Program-made: the position numbers and the translations under genes
NCBI GenBank assembly: GCA_000697665.1
Contig: KL197712.1
Location: 316,991-380,990, forward strand
Origin: Jaapia argillacea MUCL 33604
Taxonomy: Eukaryota > Basidiomycota > Agaricomycetes > Jaapiales > Jaapiaceae
Length of the DNA stretch: 64,000 bases
Direction of reading: 5' to 3'
Shown here: piece by piece, positions 23,962 through 36,000 of the stretch
Layout: each line of letters starts with the position of its first letter
Position numbering within the stretch: the stretch's first letter is position 1
The notes under the pieces: generated by a model
Databases searched by the model: none
Told to the model about the DNA's origin: nothing
What the model saw: only the letters and a program-made list of their open reading frames with translations

Positions 23962-24293
23962 CTATCTCCCGTTCGCCGGAGATTGCGCGTTTATACTCGT
24001 CCTCTCCCTTCGCAGTTCTTGGATGACTGCCTGATCGAGAACAGTCTCAGCACTTTGTCTTCATCACAAGGAGTTACGTGCGTACTGCAAGGGCCTCTGG
24101 GTTCGCTCCACTTTCAATCATGCTCACACATGTTGCAAGGGTCTCCTTGTCGAGTTGGGTGCCCAATAATTGTGAGATGTCGTGTAATACTACGAATCTG
24201 GTCAGAGACATGTTAACCTTCGTGAAAGGGGAAGAGCTGACAATCAAGAGTCTGCTGGGCAGCACTAAGTCTGTCTGCTTCGCGAGACGACAT
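23962..24293 (-). CDS. MZT1: MOZART1, mitotic-spindle organizing protein 1
   Basis: This is a tiny gamma-tubulin complex subunit that binds the N-termini of GCP proteins and is needed for microtubule nucleation at the spindle pole body. Three exons give 74 residues: 24242-24293 ([16 protein letters not shown]), 24086-24189 ([19 protein letters not shown], then [11 protein letters not shown]) and 23962-24030 ([16 protein letters not shown]). Both introns have GT at the 5' end and AG at the 3' end (52 and 55 bases) and keep frame. The LLHDISQLL and ANPEALAAVIQELR segments are the family signatures. The size matches known MOZART1 proteins of about 60-90 residues. No single open frame covers the gene, so it is easily missed in annotation. 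Confidence 0.88.
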
Positions 24294-24826
24294 CTGACCA
24301 GGGAGGTCGTTGGGACTGTGATAGTGGCAATCTCGCGGGGTGTCACGGTAGCACATCGCATGTCACAATTATTGTCGTCACGCTAGGCACTGTCAAAGTT
24401 GTTTCTGCCATTCATTTCGAAAGTCTGATACTCACCTGAAAGTTTCGCGACCACTACAAGTATATTATCAATGCCTGCGACAAGTGACACACTGCTGGTG
24501 ATGCCCCCCGCTCCCACCCTTTCCTCCAGCCGTACTATGTGCTGGTGTGAAACGAAATCACTTCACGCCTCCTCCACGCCGCTCACCTTGACCCGCAGGA
24601 AGGCGTCTAAGGAATTCATGGGACGACATTCCTCCTCCAGTTTGCCTACAGCTAACCCTCACTGCCGCATGCCCAGTATGTCCCCGAAAAGACGCCCACA
24701 CGTGGTGGGATCCACAGCATGTAGCCGCCCAACACAAGCGCTCATTTCGCGGGCTACTGCGAATCAAGGAATCCACGTGTAAAGTTCATTTCTCCCCTAT
24801 CGATTCTCCCCCCATCTTCGACGGAC
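24294..24826. other. Divergent region between MZT1 and the RBR gene
   Basis: Both promoters should be here. A minus-strand patch at about 24440-24640 can be read as a short spliced frame (MNSLDAFLRVK joined to HIVRLEERVGAGGITSSVSL), but it matches nothing I know and is too short to call a gene. Confidence 0.4.
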
Positions 24827-27505
24827 ATGGCTACTTCCGCCAGTCCAGTCTGCAAATTCTTTCTCCAAAACAGGTGCTCATTCGGGGAGACATGTCGCCA
24901 TTACCATCCCGCTCAAACCGGAGCGAACGCCACACCTCTCTCTTCATCTGAAATCTGCCCGTTCTTCAATCGGGGAAGTTGTCGATATGGAGATCAGTGT
25001 AGAAAGGCACACCCACAGCCCACATTCAAAGACAAGGAATTCGGTCCCTCCTCTCCCAATGCCGCCCCTGCCTTTGGGGGTTGTATATTTTTCAGCCGTG
25101 GCATTTGCACGAAGGGTACAGCATGCCCTTTCTCTCACGTCGTAGCACCCGGCACTGCATTTTCTTCGCTCCCTATGACCAAAAGCGTTACCTGGAAGTC
25201 GAAAGCTGTGGAAGTTGTGTCCCCAGTCTCAAAGGCTCCTGACAGCCCGAGACTGGATACGGAGGTGGGATCATATGGCGCTGCCGGAACCACCGCAGAC
25301 CCTGTAAGCCTTCCACCATCTTCCGGTCCAACCGCGAAACTGATAGCGTGGAAGTCCATTGAAGACACCTCTCCAGAAAATGATCAGTTGGATTCAACTG
25401 ATCGTGTCCTATTCGACTGCATGGTCACCTTCAGCGCCGGTGCCTCCATTCAGCGCATTGTCACAGCATTCGAGTCTCGCCGTCTCATAGTTTCCGGCTT
25501 CCCCGTCGAAACTTCCCCGGCCGATCTCATCACGCTCATGGAACAATTCGGCCCTCTGCATAAGATAAACAGAGACGAGTCGGCCGTCACACCCACGGCC
25601 CGAGCCGATTTCATGGAACCTTGTCATGCAAGTCTTGCTGTTGAGAGACTAGATGGTATGGAGTATCGGAGGAAAGAGTTGGCCGTGCGTTTGGATCTAT
25701 CCATCGTTGAAAGTGGAGCTGCGACACTTCTCAGTCGCAAAGTCAAAGTTAGCTGGTTTGCCCCAAGCATCGTTGCTTGGGCTCATTATCCTTCCATCGC
25801 TCTCGCGAAGAAGAAGGCGACAGAGCTCGATGGAAAGGCATTCAAGGGATGCCACGTACGCACCGCTTTTCAAACCCCTAGCGCTCGGCAGACCAGATCC
25901 TTCTCCGTCGAGATCAAGGGTTTGCCAATAGATACTGATGCTTCAAACCTGCGACGGTTTTTTGCCACATCATCAGTTACTATCGGCGAACCCAGTTTTG
26001 ATCGATTCATTTCCACTCAAGACGTCCGGGAGCTCCTTTTATCATGTGGACCTCTGGAGCTATTCGACGTCTTGCCAGAGGATAGGACGAAACGAAAGAT
26101 CACGGGGTTCGCCCAATTTTGCACTCCGGAAGCGGCTGCTGAGGCGGTCAAAAAACTCCATAATGTTCCACAACTCCGCCTTCATAGAACTCCTTTGTGG
26201 TTGGAACTTGTGCACTCGGTCAAGTACCTCATCCCTCATCCGCAATTTCTCACTTTGAAATCCGACCTTGACCGACTTCGCGACACGCATTCCCAATGCA
26301 AGTTGCGCTACTATGAACGGGACGAGGCTGGCCAGACAGTTGACCCTGTCTGTATCCGGATCCATGGGACTGACCCGAAGACGCTCGGTCGTGCTAAGGT
26401 CGAGGTGGAGAGGTTAATTCGAGGGGAAACCCTGAAAAGTGAAGGGAAGGAAATCTGGGACGACTACCTTGGCACGGACAAGGGGAAGGCGTTCCTCGAG
26501 TATCTTCACCAAACATACCTCTGTTTCGTCAAGTGTGATCATCGCACTCGCATGGTCCATCTGTACGGGACGCTAACTATCAAGACGGTGGTCACACGGG
26601 CTATCCTAACCAAGCTGGAGGAAGTTGCCACCCAGCGGCACACTGTTAGCTTGGATAAAGGCGCTCTCCGTGTCCTACTTACCGGTGGACTCAAATTACT
26701 GCAGGAGGCGATCGCTTCAGCCGACGGACTAATTCTGGACATCGTTGCCAGTACTCTGACCATACGGGGTGAGGAGGAGGACGTGCGGCTTGTCCGCCGC
26801 CTCTTGGGTGAAATGCAGACGAACAGACCACGCCCTTTGCCAACCGCAGAAACGCTCTGCCCAGTCTGTTTTTGCGAGGCAACCAACCCTATCTCACTGA
26901 AATGCGGGCATATATACTGCACAATGTGTCTCCAGCACCTTCTCCGCTCCAGCTCGGGCGCTATCCCGCTGAAATGTGTCGAAGAGATAGGAACTGTGGA
27001 TGGTACCACCAAGCCTTGCGCGTCGTCGATTTCGCTCGAGGTACTCCGGGACCTCCTTTCACCTGCGGAAGAGGCTCGCCTCTACAACTCCAGATTCCAA
27101 TCACACATAAACGGACTCCCCAAGGATTTCCACTACTGTCCAACCCCGGATTGCCAAGTCATATATCGGACTGGCAAGGCTGGGACAGTTCTTCGGTGCC
27201 CGAGGTGCCTCGTCCGCATCTGCTCGTCTTGCCATGTCGAGTTCCACGAAGGATTGGCTTGCGGAGAAGCGCAATACGACGCTGCTGAGGATCTCAAAGC
27301 ATACCAACAATGGAGACTGGAAAATGGGGTGAAACCGTGCCCTAACTGCAACGTTGACTTGCAGAAGAACGGAGGATGTAACCATATCAAATGTATTCGC
27401 TGTGAGACTCATATGTGCTGGGTTTGTATGGCGACATTCAAGGATACGGACACGTCAGGAGGCGTGTATGCGCATATGCGCCGGGCGCACGGGGACATCT
27501 TTTGA
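24827..27505 (+). CDS. CCCH zinc-finger / RRM / RBR E3 ubiquitin ligase
   Basis: This is an intronless gene for 892 residues. Three CCCH fingers lie at residues 9-27, 44-62 and 86-104, each of the form C-x7-C-x5-C-x3-H, an RNA-binding type. RRM-like segments follow (RLIVSGFPVETSPADLITLM near 215-300 and a second in the 340-460 region). A KH-like stretch contains VDPVCIRIHGTDPKTLGRAK near 505. The C-terminal third is an RBR module: RING1 from CPVCF at about 678 with CGHIYCTMCL, an IBR region from YCPTPDCQ near 770 with CPRCLVRICSSCH, and RING2 from CPNCNVDL near 838. The GGCNH motif has C851 as the expected thioester-forming cysteine. Such RNA-binding plus RBR proteins are common in mushrooms; substrates are unknown. 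The lack of introns is unlike nearly every neighbour. Confidence 0.93.
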   Translation: MATSASPVCKFFLQNRCSFGETCRHYHPAQTGANATPLSSSEICPFFNRGSCRYGDQCRKAHPQPTFKDKEFGPSSPNAAPAFGGCIFFSRGICTKGTACPFSHVVAPGTAFSSLPMTKSVTWKSKAVEVVSPVSKAPDSPRLDTEVGSYGAAGTTADPVSLPPSSGPTAKLIAWKSIEDTSPENDQLDSTDRVLFDCMVTFSAGASIQRIVTAFESRRLIVSGFPVETSPADLITLMEQFGPLHKINRDESAVTPTARADFMEPCHASLAVERLDGMEYRRKELAVRLDLSIVESGAATLLSRKVKVSWFAPSIVAWAHYPSIALAKKKATELDGKAFKGCHVRTAFQTPSARQTRSFSVEIKGLPIDTDASNLRRFFATSSVTIGEPSFDRFISTQDVRELLLSCGPLELFDVLPEDRTKRKITGFAQFCTPEAAAEAVKKLHNVPQLRLHRTPLWLELVHSVKYLIPHPQFLTLKSDLDRLRDTHSQCKLRYYERDEAGQTVDPVCIRIHGTDPKTLGRAKVEVERLIRGETLKSEGKEIWDDYLGTDKGKAFLEYLHQTYLCFVKCDHRTRMVHLYGTLTIKTVVTRAILTKLEEVATQRHTVSLDKGALRVLLTGGLKLLQEAIASADGLILDIVASTLTIRGEEEDVRLVRRLLGEMQTNRPRPLPTAETLCPVCFCEATNPISLKCGHIYCTMCLQHLLRSSSGAIPLKCVEEIGTVDGTTKPCASSISLEVLRDLLSPAEEARLYNSRFQSHINGLPKDFHYCPTPDCQVIYRTGKAGTVLRCPRCLVRICSSCHVEFHEGLACGEAQYDAAEDLKAYQQWRLENGVKPCPNCNVDLQKNGGCNHIKCIRCETHMCWVCMATFKDTDTSGGVYAHMRRAHGDIF

Positions 27506-28754
27506 ACTGTTTGTTTGATCGTTGCAATAAATCGTGAGTCACTGCGGTGCCTTTCAATAATCGAGTCGATATATTTACAAGAAACGACTTGGATCAAACA
27601 ATGTTAGAAAGATGGGTTACTGAATGGTGGGATATATAACGTAGCCATGCGTGAATATCCTTTTTCATTTCGAAAGACCCAACGAAAAGCCAACGCCAAG
27701 AAGTGTCCCGCTACGTGTAACCTGACATCCTAGGAGGCCAACCAACAAAGCTGATAACGACTCGGATCCTCTCAGAGTTTACGGGTTTGCTAGTCATAGA
27801 CTGAGGGCAAAGCGAGCTTGGTCTTGGCGGTTGAATTGAGCATCGTTATGGTCGGCCTTCACTGTCAGGGTGGAAGGTGCCCATGTGGCATAAGCGACCG
27901 GGACTGACAGAACAAGATGTCTTGTTTGGAATCAGCGTTACGCCGTACCTCTAAGGTCATAGACTTGGCGATCCCATGGGATTAGGCAAAGAGTCTCACG
28001 AAGATACCTGGAGCTCTATACAGGTCGGGTAGTATCGCGGTCCAAGCTTCCAAGGTGAATCCACTTTCGGTCCGAGGCGACCAGGAGACCGAATGGCCCA
28101 CTACCATCTCCATTATGCGTTCTGTTATTGAAGATTCATAAGCTCGTTTTGTCTCTAGACCCCACTGGTAAACGGAGGTTTCCGTACCTGAAAAGCCGTG
28201 TGATCGTCCGCTTCGTCGCACAATCGTCTATCAGTTCCACCCCGACGGGAGTAACTGGTGTAAACAGACTGTCATAAAGAAGGGCCTTGATGTCGCTGGA
28301 GCTCCTTCTGGGTTTATGCGGCCGCTTGTCGAGGTGGAGAAACTCACCAGAGACGGCGGTGATCGTACCACAACCTTGGCCTAGCATACCATTTTTGAAA
28401 TGCAAAGACCCAGTTCTTCCTCAAGATCACTGAAGCAAGCGATGGTGCAAGAACCAGTATTTAGACTTTGTTATCAGTGAAATGCCAGCACGTTCTACGA
28501 CCCGGAAACACAGAAATTGGATGGCTCCAGCGTAAACACCACACGAGACAATGGAAACTGTACATGATGACGGCAAAAGGGAAGGCTGCGGCTGTTGCCC
28601 TTTTCGTCGAATCAAGTAATCGCGCACTGCACCCACCCACTCCCCCCTCAATAATATCCTCGTCACTGCGGGCAACGCCCAAGCTTGTACACTGCGACAG
28701 GCTCTCCTGGCTATCATTATTTTCTCGTACACAAAGTAGGGGTTTAATCCCTCG
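27506..28754. other. 1.25-kb intergenic stretch
   Basis: This lies between the RBR stop and the deubiquitinase start, both plus strand. It contains one weak minus-strand candidate (listed separately). The right end, about 28450-28754, is the likely deubiquitinase promoter and leader. Confidence 0.4.
27982..28405 (-). CDS. Weak hypothetical minus-strand candidate
   Basis: Two overlapping open frames, one starting MHFKNGMLGQGCGTITAVSG and continuing to KALLYDSLFTPVTPVGVELI, then one with MVVGHSVSWSPRTESGFTLE, can be linked by a short intron near 28138-28190. No family is recognised, and neither frame has a motif that would choose between the possible splices. It could be a small lineage-specific gene or chance. 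Confidence 0.2.
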
Positions 28755-31700
28755 ATGCCTGGCGTTTCTGTACTACCACCACCTCCTCCATCACCTGCTT
28801 TTGGAAGATTCCCAACATCTGGTTAGTCGTGCTTACTGTCCTCTCGAGGCAGTCGTTCACACCATCTTGTAGCATCAAAAATGCAAAATGGACATCCTAG
28901 GACGGCCGACACTTTGACAGTCGCGGAGATCAAGGAGAGGGCAAAAGATCAGGCTCTGCATGCGTCTCGTGGAGCATCCGCACTCTCTCTAATCAAGGGT
29001 GCTCGCTCCCAGATAGCTACGGGGAGGGGATGTGAGAGTGACGGAGATCTGAAAGGGGCTTTGAGTGCCTTCGTGAAGTCTGCTGCTCTCATGCAGTCGG
29101 TTATGAATTCGGCGGAACTACAAGCCGAATCACGACCGGGAAGACAGGGCGTTTTGTCCAAAGAGGTGTCAGAGTTTCTGCAGGTATGCGCTTGTTTTAG
29201 CCTTCTTTAGGAGCCCAGTTGTGCTAAGGTGTTCTCAGCGCGAGGGAAATGACCTGCCGAAGCGGGTTCAGAGCCTGGAGTCGAGGTTGAAAGAACTCGA
29301 GAGTTCGACACCACGGTGAGACACCCCGACGTCTTTTTCGGCTTCGACTGATCTCTCCTTAGTGAGAATGGAACAGGTGCAAATCCCAAGACCAACGGAG
29401 TTGACAGCTCGCCTCAGAAATCTGGACGGGGCATCGCAGATCGTGTGCGAGCGTTACAGGATGCCGGGTTGGAGTTGCCCCCACCAAAACGACTGTCGAA
29501 AGACCTTTCCAATACCAATACCCCGTTGACGCCCCCCATGGCCCCTCAAGCTGTTCGGGTGAATCGTATATCCATTCCTGGATCGTCCCCAACAATCCAG
29601 TCCTCTTCGATAGCAGGCACCTCTCATCCATCGACACGTCAGTCGGCTTCGAATGGCCCCATTTCCCCCACTACTCAACAGCACGTATTTGTCCACCCAT
29701 CCAGCTTCGGACCACCTTCACCAACTTCTTCGACCTCGTCCTCTCCACGTATTAATCACCTTAGTCTATCCGAGTTCACTCAAACATTCCCTTCCATCGA
29801 CGAATTGGACGAAATCAACGGTTTGAAGCTGCCTTCTGTCCCAACCGGTGGAGGTGGGAGCAGCCCAGATAGCACTGGTAAACTCTCGTCCTTGGATATC
29901 CGACCGGAATTAGCGTTGCCATCCCCTTCCGTCGCCTCCAAGGCGTTCCCCGTACTTCCAACCATTGACCCTGGACCAAGACCATCAAGCACACCCATCC
30001 GGCCATCCCATGACATCTTCGCACACAGCCGTCCCGCTTCCCCATCTCCCAATGCCCGAAATTCTGTCCCCGCCGTACCTCGGAAACCCTCGAATCTTTC
30101 GCTAAACTCAGGATCCCCGAAGCCGAGTCGATCGCCACTCATCCCTTCGACTCCTACCGCCCCCATTGACCTCCCTCAAGCCAACACGATTGGTCCTGAA
30201 ACGTTGCACGAGTATATGTACCAGTCAGGCGTCAAAGTTCTGTTGATTGACCTTCGAACTCGGGAGGCATTTGGAAAGGAGCATATAAGAGCTGATGCGG
30301 TCATCTGCCTGGAGCCCTCAATCCTGAATCGTGACCAGTATGTTTTCCTCCTGCATTTCGGGTAAGCGAGTGCTAACAGTTCCTAGCGTTACGGGTGATT
30401 CAATTGAGGACTCTTTCACGGTTGCGCCGCGAGACGAATGGGTGTTATTCATTAATCGGGACAAGTTTGACCTCGTGGCTTTCTACGACGACTCCTCTGA
30501 TTCGCATGGACCCCTCAATTCACCATTCAACACTCTATTCCATGCGATTTATGAGACCGCGTTCCGGAAAGTCCTGAAGAAGATGCCCGTTCTCTTGGTT
30601 GGTGGCTTGCACGCGTGGAAGGAGAAGTTTCCGGACGAGGTCTCAGTCGGCTCGAAGTCGTCGACACCTGATGGTCGCAGCCCCAATGGCTTACCTCCAC
30701 TGGCTATTGCGGCATCTCACAGTTTTCCGATTCCTGAACCTCAGCTCATCAGCAGACCTAGAGCTACAACAGATCATTCTAAAGGACCTTCACCAGAGCG
30801 GAGAGGCCCTCCTCCCTTACCAGAGATACCCGCTGTGTCGGTCAGCCGTCCGAGAGCTGGTACTGACCACCAGCCGGTCGCTTCGAGCAGCAAGCCTTCC
30901 CCACAAGTTTCTGTTTCACCACCTTCCGAGACGAATGGAGTTCTGCCTCGCAAGCCTGCATTACCACGACCCCCTTCTACTCCACACATACCAAGCTACA
31001 ATCGCGGCCTTTACGAATCAGTGAGCCACGGTTTCCCTAAACCTTCAGTTTTTCAGACTTATCCTATCCCAATTCTCAGGCCCCTGTGCAACAGATACCC
31101 CAGCCGATGACGACTAGTTCCTCAATACAATACCCACAGTTCCCACGGCCTTCCCCGCCGACGATGCCCCCGTCCTCGTATACTCCTCCGGGCCACTTCG
31201 GGGTGGTATCACCACCTCCGCAAGCATCAATTAATCCTTCACCATTATCGCGTCGGAGAAGTGACTACGTTGATCAGTCTCAAGAAGCGCTTTCAGGTCT
31301 TAATGGTCGCGCTTCGATTGACTACCCCAACTTGTCATCACAACACCTCATCAGACCGCCTCCTGCAGCCGCGTCGCCTAGTTTAGAGCGACAAGACAAC
31401 CGGCCTCGTGGATTGCCTCCCGTCCCCCCACCACACACAGCTCCTCAGGCAGGTCCCAGGCCACCCACAATCCAGTCTGACTACCCAGTCCCGTATTGGT
31501 CAGATGTCCAAATTGCGACGCTGGGGCTGAAGAACCTTGGCAACACTTGCTACATGAATGCAACCATCCAATGTTTGAATGCGACCGTACCTTTTGCACG
31601 GTTCTTCACAGGTGAGACCCTCCATTTCCTGTCCGTTCTCGAGATTCAATGCTGTGGTTGTAGATGGTCGCTGGAAGAGTGCCGTAAATATGGTGAATCC

Positions 31701-32933
31701 TCTGGGAACGAAAGGAAACTTGACGAATGCATTCGCCAGCATCTTGCATGAGATGTGGCACGGAGAGCTTCCTTATCTATCCCCTTTACTTTTCAGGGTG
31801 CGTGTATGTCATCATGATGGATTCACCCCTCCACTTAGATGTTTGAACCCTCAGCGGTCAATATGCAATCACGCCTCCCAATTTGGAGGGTCCGACCAAC
31901 ATGATTCTCAAGAGTTTCTTAGCTTTCTCCTTGATGGGCTTCACGAAGACCTCAATCGGATTCTGCAGAAGCCAACGACAGAACCAACGCCTGAAAGAGA
32001 AGCCGAACTTGAACGGCTTCCCCAGCAGATCGCAAGTGAACAAGAATGGAAAATCTACCGTATGCGGAACGATAGCATAGTCGTGGACTTCTTCCAGGGC
32101 CAATTTCGGAATCGCATGGAGTGCATGACATGCCATAAGGTGTGTGTGACTTCCATATCGCGTTATCGTTTCTGACTACTTTGTCCACAGACGTCAACGA
32201 CTTACAACACCTTTATGTATCTTACTCTCCCTGTCCCGACTGGTCGTAACTCGAAGGTCACTCTCAATCAGTGCCTGGATACCTTCGTTCAGGAAGAGGT
32301 CATGGATCATTCTGACGCTTGGTAAGTTTGTCCATCAGATGTTATCAACCAGGGGCTGATATGGGGCGGTCAATAGGAAATGCCCGAATTGCAAAGCTCT
32401 GCGGAAAGCAACGAAGCGACTATCGATCTCCCGCCTCCCGCCTATTTTATTGATTCATCTCAAAAGATTCTCCTTCAAAGGCCCGTTTACCGATAAAATC
32501 GAAACAGTTGTGGACTTCCCCCAAAAGGGTTTGGACTTGACTAACTATATGCCTCCTCCTTTACCACCTGGTGTGGACAAATCGCAACTTAACGACGGGC
32601 ATCCTATGTCGCCTGATGACCCTCGCGCTCAGTTGCCACCCTATCGGTATGACTTGTATGGGGTTACCAATCATTTCGGCAGCCTCAGCAGCGGCCACTG
32701 TATGTGATGCCATCCTGTATTCCTCGTTTACAATGACTGACCCTTGTGGCTTAGACACTGCATTCATTGCTTCTCGCGGTGGTTGGATGTATTGCGACGA
32801 CAGCCGTGTGACACCGACTGATGCCAAGGAGGTTGTGGTGAGTAACCCGCTATCGCACCTCGCCCAGACGCTAAACCCCTTCTCACAGGGTAAACCGGCA
32901 TATGTTCTATACTACAAGAGGGTCAAAGCTTAG
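28755..32933 (+). CDS. Rhodanese/USP-type ubiquitin hydrolase (Doa4/USP8-like)
   Basis: This is a cysteine protease that removes ubiquitin, probably acting with ESCRT at endosomes as Doa4 does. A short first exon (28755-28821) gives MPGVSVLPPPPPSPAFGRFP. The second begins SKMQNGHPRTADTLTVAEIK and resembles an MIT-type helical region. A long Ser/Pro-rich linker follows. A rhodanese-like domain comes next (about 30180-30620) with VKVLLIDLRTREAFGKEHI and MPVLLVGGLHAWKEKF; the usual catalytic cysteine loop is absent, as in Doa4. The USP domain starts at about 31510: the Cys box is KNLGNTCYMNATIQC, then SDQHDSQEFLSFLLDGLHED, the zinc pair CPNCKALRKATKR, and LIHLKRFSF. The His box, LSSGHYTAFIASRGGW, is restored by an intron at about 32701-32754. 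The last exon reads GKPAYVLYYKRVKA, TAG at 32931. Several short introns are needed. Confidence 0.9.
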
Positions 32934-33056
32934 ATTAATACGCCTTTATATCTGTCCATATTTTGATTCGCTGTCGTTGCATCTCATTTGTATTCCTTCC
33001 ATCCATTCCAGTATGCATTACAACACTAGGACATGTAATCTTTAGCACATCTACGG

Positions 33057-36000
33057 TCACGAAATAGTACAAGAAGGTTTATCCTCAGACCCTTCTGCAC
33101 CTCGCTCTTGAAAGTAACATCTATGACAGACGAAGTCATTCTTGAAAGGATAGAACAAGGGCGAACACGTCGTCTTGCACTTCAAGCAGCACGGGTCCGC
33201 AGCCGGCTTCGTATCCACGGGAGTTGGGATGACGGTCGCGCCATCGGAATTCCGGATATTCAAAACCCCGTCCAAGCGTTGCGCTTTCCGGAGAAGGGCA
33301 TGTGATCGGGAAACAGGAGCTTGCTTATAGTTCTGACAATAGACTTGCAAAGCGGTCTACAATATCAATAGGACATTCAATAAGGCACGCACACATCCGA
33401 GGCTTCGCGTACTCACCTCACCACCGTCATTGGTCTCGCAAATATCATAGATCACACGTTTGCTACTGATCGTATGCTCTTTGCAAATGATAACCGGGCT
33501 CATAGACCCAGTTTCGTCATTGAAGTTAACGATTGTTGTCAGTTCTCGTCGACTGCTCTTCACCTGAAAAAGGTCAGTTCAAAAGTAGCGGATTGACAAG
33601 GCGTACATACCGGCTGGATCTCAAATCCCAACTTGTTTCCGTGTAACCAAGCACAGGAGATGTGGAATTCTTTGGGACAATCCGAACATCTCACGACGGC
33701 GCCGCCGGTTTGTGAACAAAGACTGCATCTCTGGTAAGGTTGATGTCAAGACAGGATCATAATGGAAGGGTAGAGAACTCACGGAGGACCATCTATTCGT
33801 AGGTACCGTGCTGATTCCCTCCACCACTCTGAGACGCGAAGAGTCAGAGAATGTGGTTTCCGGAATGAAAACCGAGCAAAGACTATGAACCCAGCCTTGG
33901 CCTTCAGTCGGTTTGCAAGCACGAAGATATGTATCAGGAGCGGGATAAAGGTCGTCCTTCTTGCGATTGCGATGTGTTCCCGGACATAGCAGGCAGTTGG
34001 TGTTCTGGACGCCAACAATGAACCACGATACTCAAGATGAGGAACATTTCACTAACCAGAGATGCTTCCAGCGTCTTCACGTTCTGACACAGCTCGCACA
34101 GCCACGACTCTACGTCGCCTGGATCCACAACTGCACCACATGATCCTGATGGGGAGGTGAGACATAGATCTCGAAACCTGAAAGCGTGACGTACTACGTA
34201 CCTGCATGAACCCGGAACTGACATTGCTTGCACTTCAAAACCTTGCCGATTGGTCCACTTTTCTGACACGCCATGCAACGAAGATGAGGCACAGAAGACG
34301 AAGGTCCGGCTGGTGGAGGCGGAGTTTGCGCTGACACGGATGTCTACCTCCTACGTCAGTGACGATCAAACTGCGGCACTTGTGCGCTCACCTTGGCACG
34401 TTTGGCACTCGGTGCCGTCAAAGGAGTGCCTTCTCTCTTTTCGGCAGATTTACCTTTGCTCAGTGGAACCGATCCTTCTCGAATAGGTCTCACGTTGAGA
34501 TCGGCATACTTCCTCCAGCTAGTCCCACAGTTATCACAGAGAACGTTCGTAGTGAGCCCTTTGGGAGCTTTCCACCACGTCTTTGATTCTTTCGTCCGAC
34601 AGGCGCCGCAGCTGCTGTTCGCCTTTGTGGGTTGTTTGACGATGGATCCCTCATCATCTGAAGAGATCTCGGATGACAGTGGACGTGCAGATTCGGGCTT
34701 AGCTGTGAGACCAGCTCGTATTCTGGCGTTGTCTTCACGTAGTTTGTCGCTGGGAGAAGTAAGTCAGAATCCCACTGTTCCGAATATGAGGGAAAGTCGT
34801 ACTTCTTCCAGTGACCATAGAAGCGGACGACTTCCTGAATAGACCTCGTCCCGACCTCCTCTCGGACAGCTCTTAGTTCTGCCCCATGAACCAGTATGCC
34901 ATCTTCAAAGGCGGCGATCTCCTCATCGTTCCATTCTCTATCGGTGTATCTGGTCTCCACTTTTTTCCACTGCACATAGAGTCTGATCTCAGCACCAGAA
35001 CGAAATGGAGACGTGAAAGTGCGAACCTTCTCAAAGCGCATTGGAGACTTCATGTTTACAGTCGAGAAAGCCCGTTTCGCTACGTAGGCCTCTGTCAAAC
35101 GGTGTGTTACCTCCGTGAGCCAATCGACGCTGCTTTGCAGGTCGGACCTCGAGGTGAGGGCGCGCTTGCATCTTTCCACTATCACAAACGTTAGCCTCGG
35201 CGATCGTGAACGGTGTGGATAGACAAACGTTCAGCCACTGAGGACAAATAGACGTCAACAATTTGCGCACCAAAAAGGCAAGTGTAGAATGATGCCTCAC
35301 CTTCATCCTCCGTCATCTCGTTCACGATACTCAGGACTTCGATTGTAGCATCTCCTCCACGCTCATCCAAATCTGACAATCGAAAGACGGATTGTGTCAA
35401 TCGCTGATCCTTCTGCTCTCAAAATGTGGTAACTTCGATCGGGTCCGTACCTGATGTCGATGCAACGCTTTCTGAAGCGCTGAATGGAAGAACAGTGGCC
35501 TGAAATTTGGGTCCCACTCGCGTGGCTGCTCGGGGGAAGATCAAGTCATCCGGATCTAATTCGATCAATGTCAGGGGGGTGATTTGGCGCACTGCGCGGC
35601 CAGACTTACCGAGAGTATCTTCTGCTACTGTGTACAAGCTACCACATGGTAGCAGTCAGCACAACACGCACCTACCCTTCATCCACCTCCCGATTCATGC
35701 CTGGGAAAGATGACTCACCCAAAGTACCGGAAAGGCCACATGTTGAAATGCTTTATCTCCATATTCTCTTCCTTTTCGGCTTGGCCTCGATCCTTCCTCG
35801 GGCGACCCCTACCTCTCGCAGGAGGTGCATTCGTCTTCACCTTGGTGGTTTGGGAAGGTGTGACATGCCTCGCGCCGCCCAAGGGTTCATGAGAATCGAC
35901 TTTGTCCTCGTGGGCTTTGGAGCATGGGGCACACGTCCATCCATATCCACGAGATGGTTTTGCTAGGAGGGGAGGTTGAACGCAAGACATGTGGAAGAAT

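Noticed and set aside
24425-24750. Possible spliced minus-strand mini-gene (MNSLDAFLRVK joined to HIVRLEERVG)
   Set aside because: It would be under 50 residues, has several equally good splice choices and matches no family. It may be promoter sequence of MZT1.
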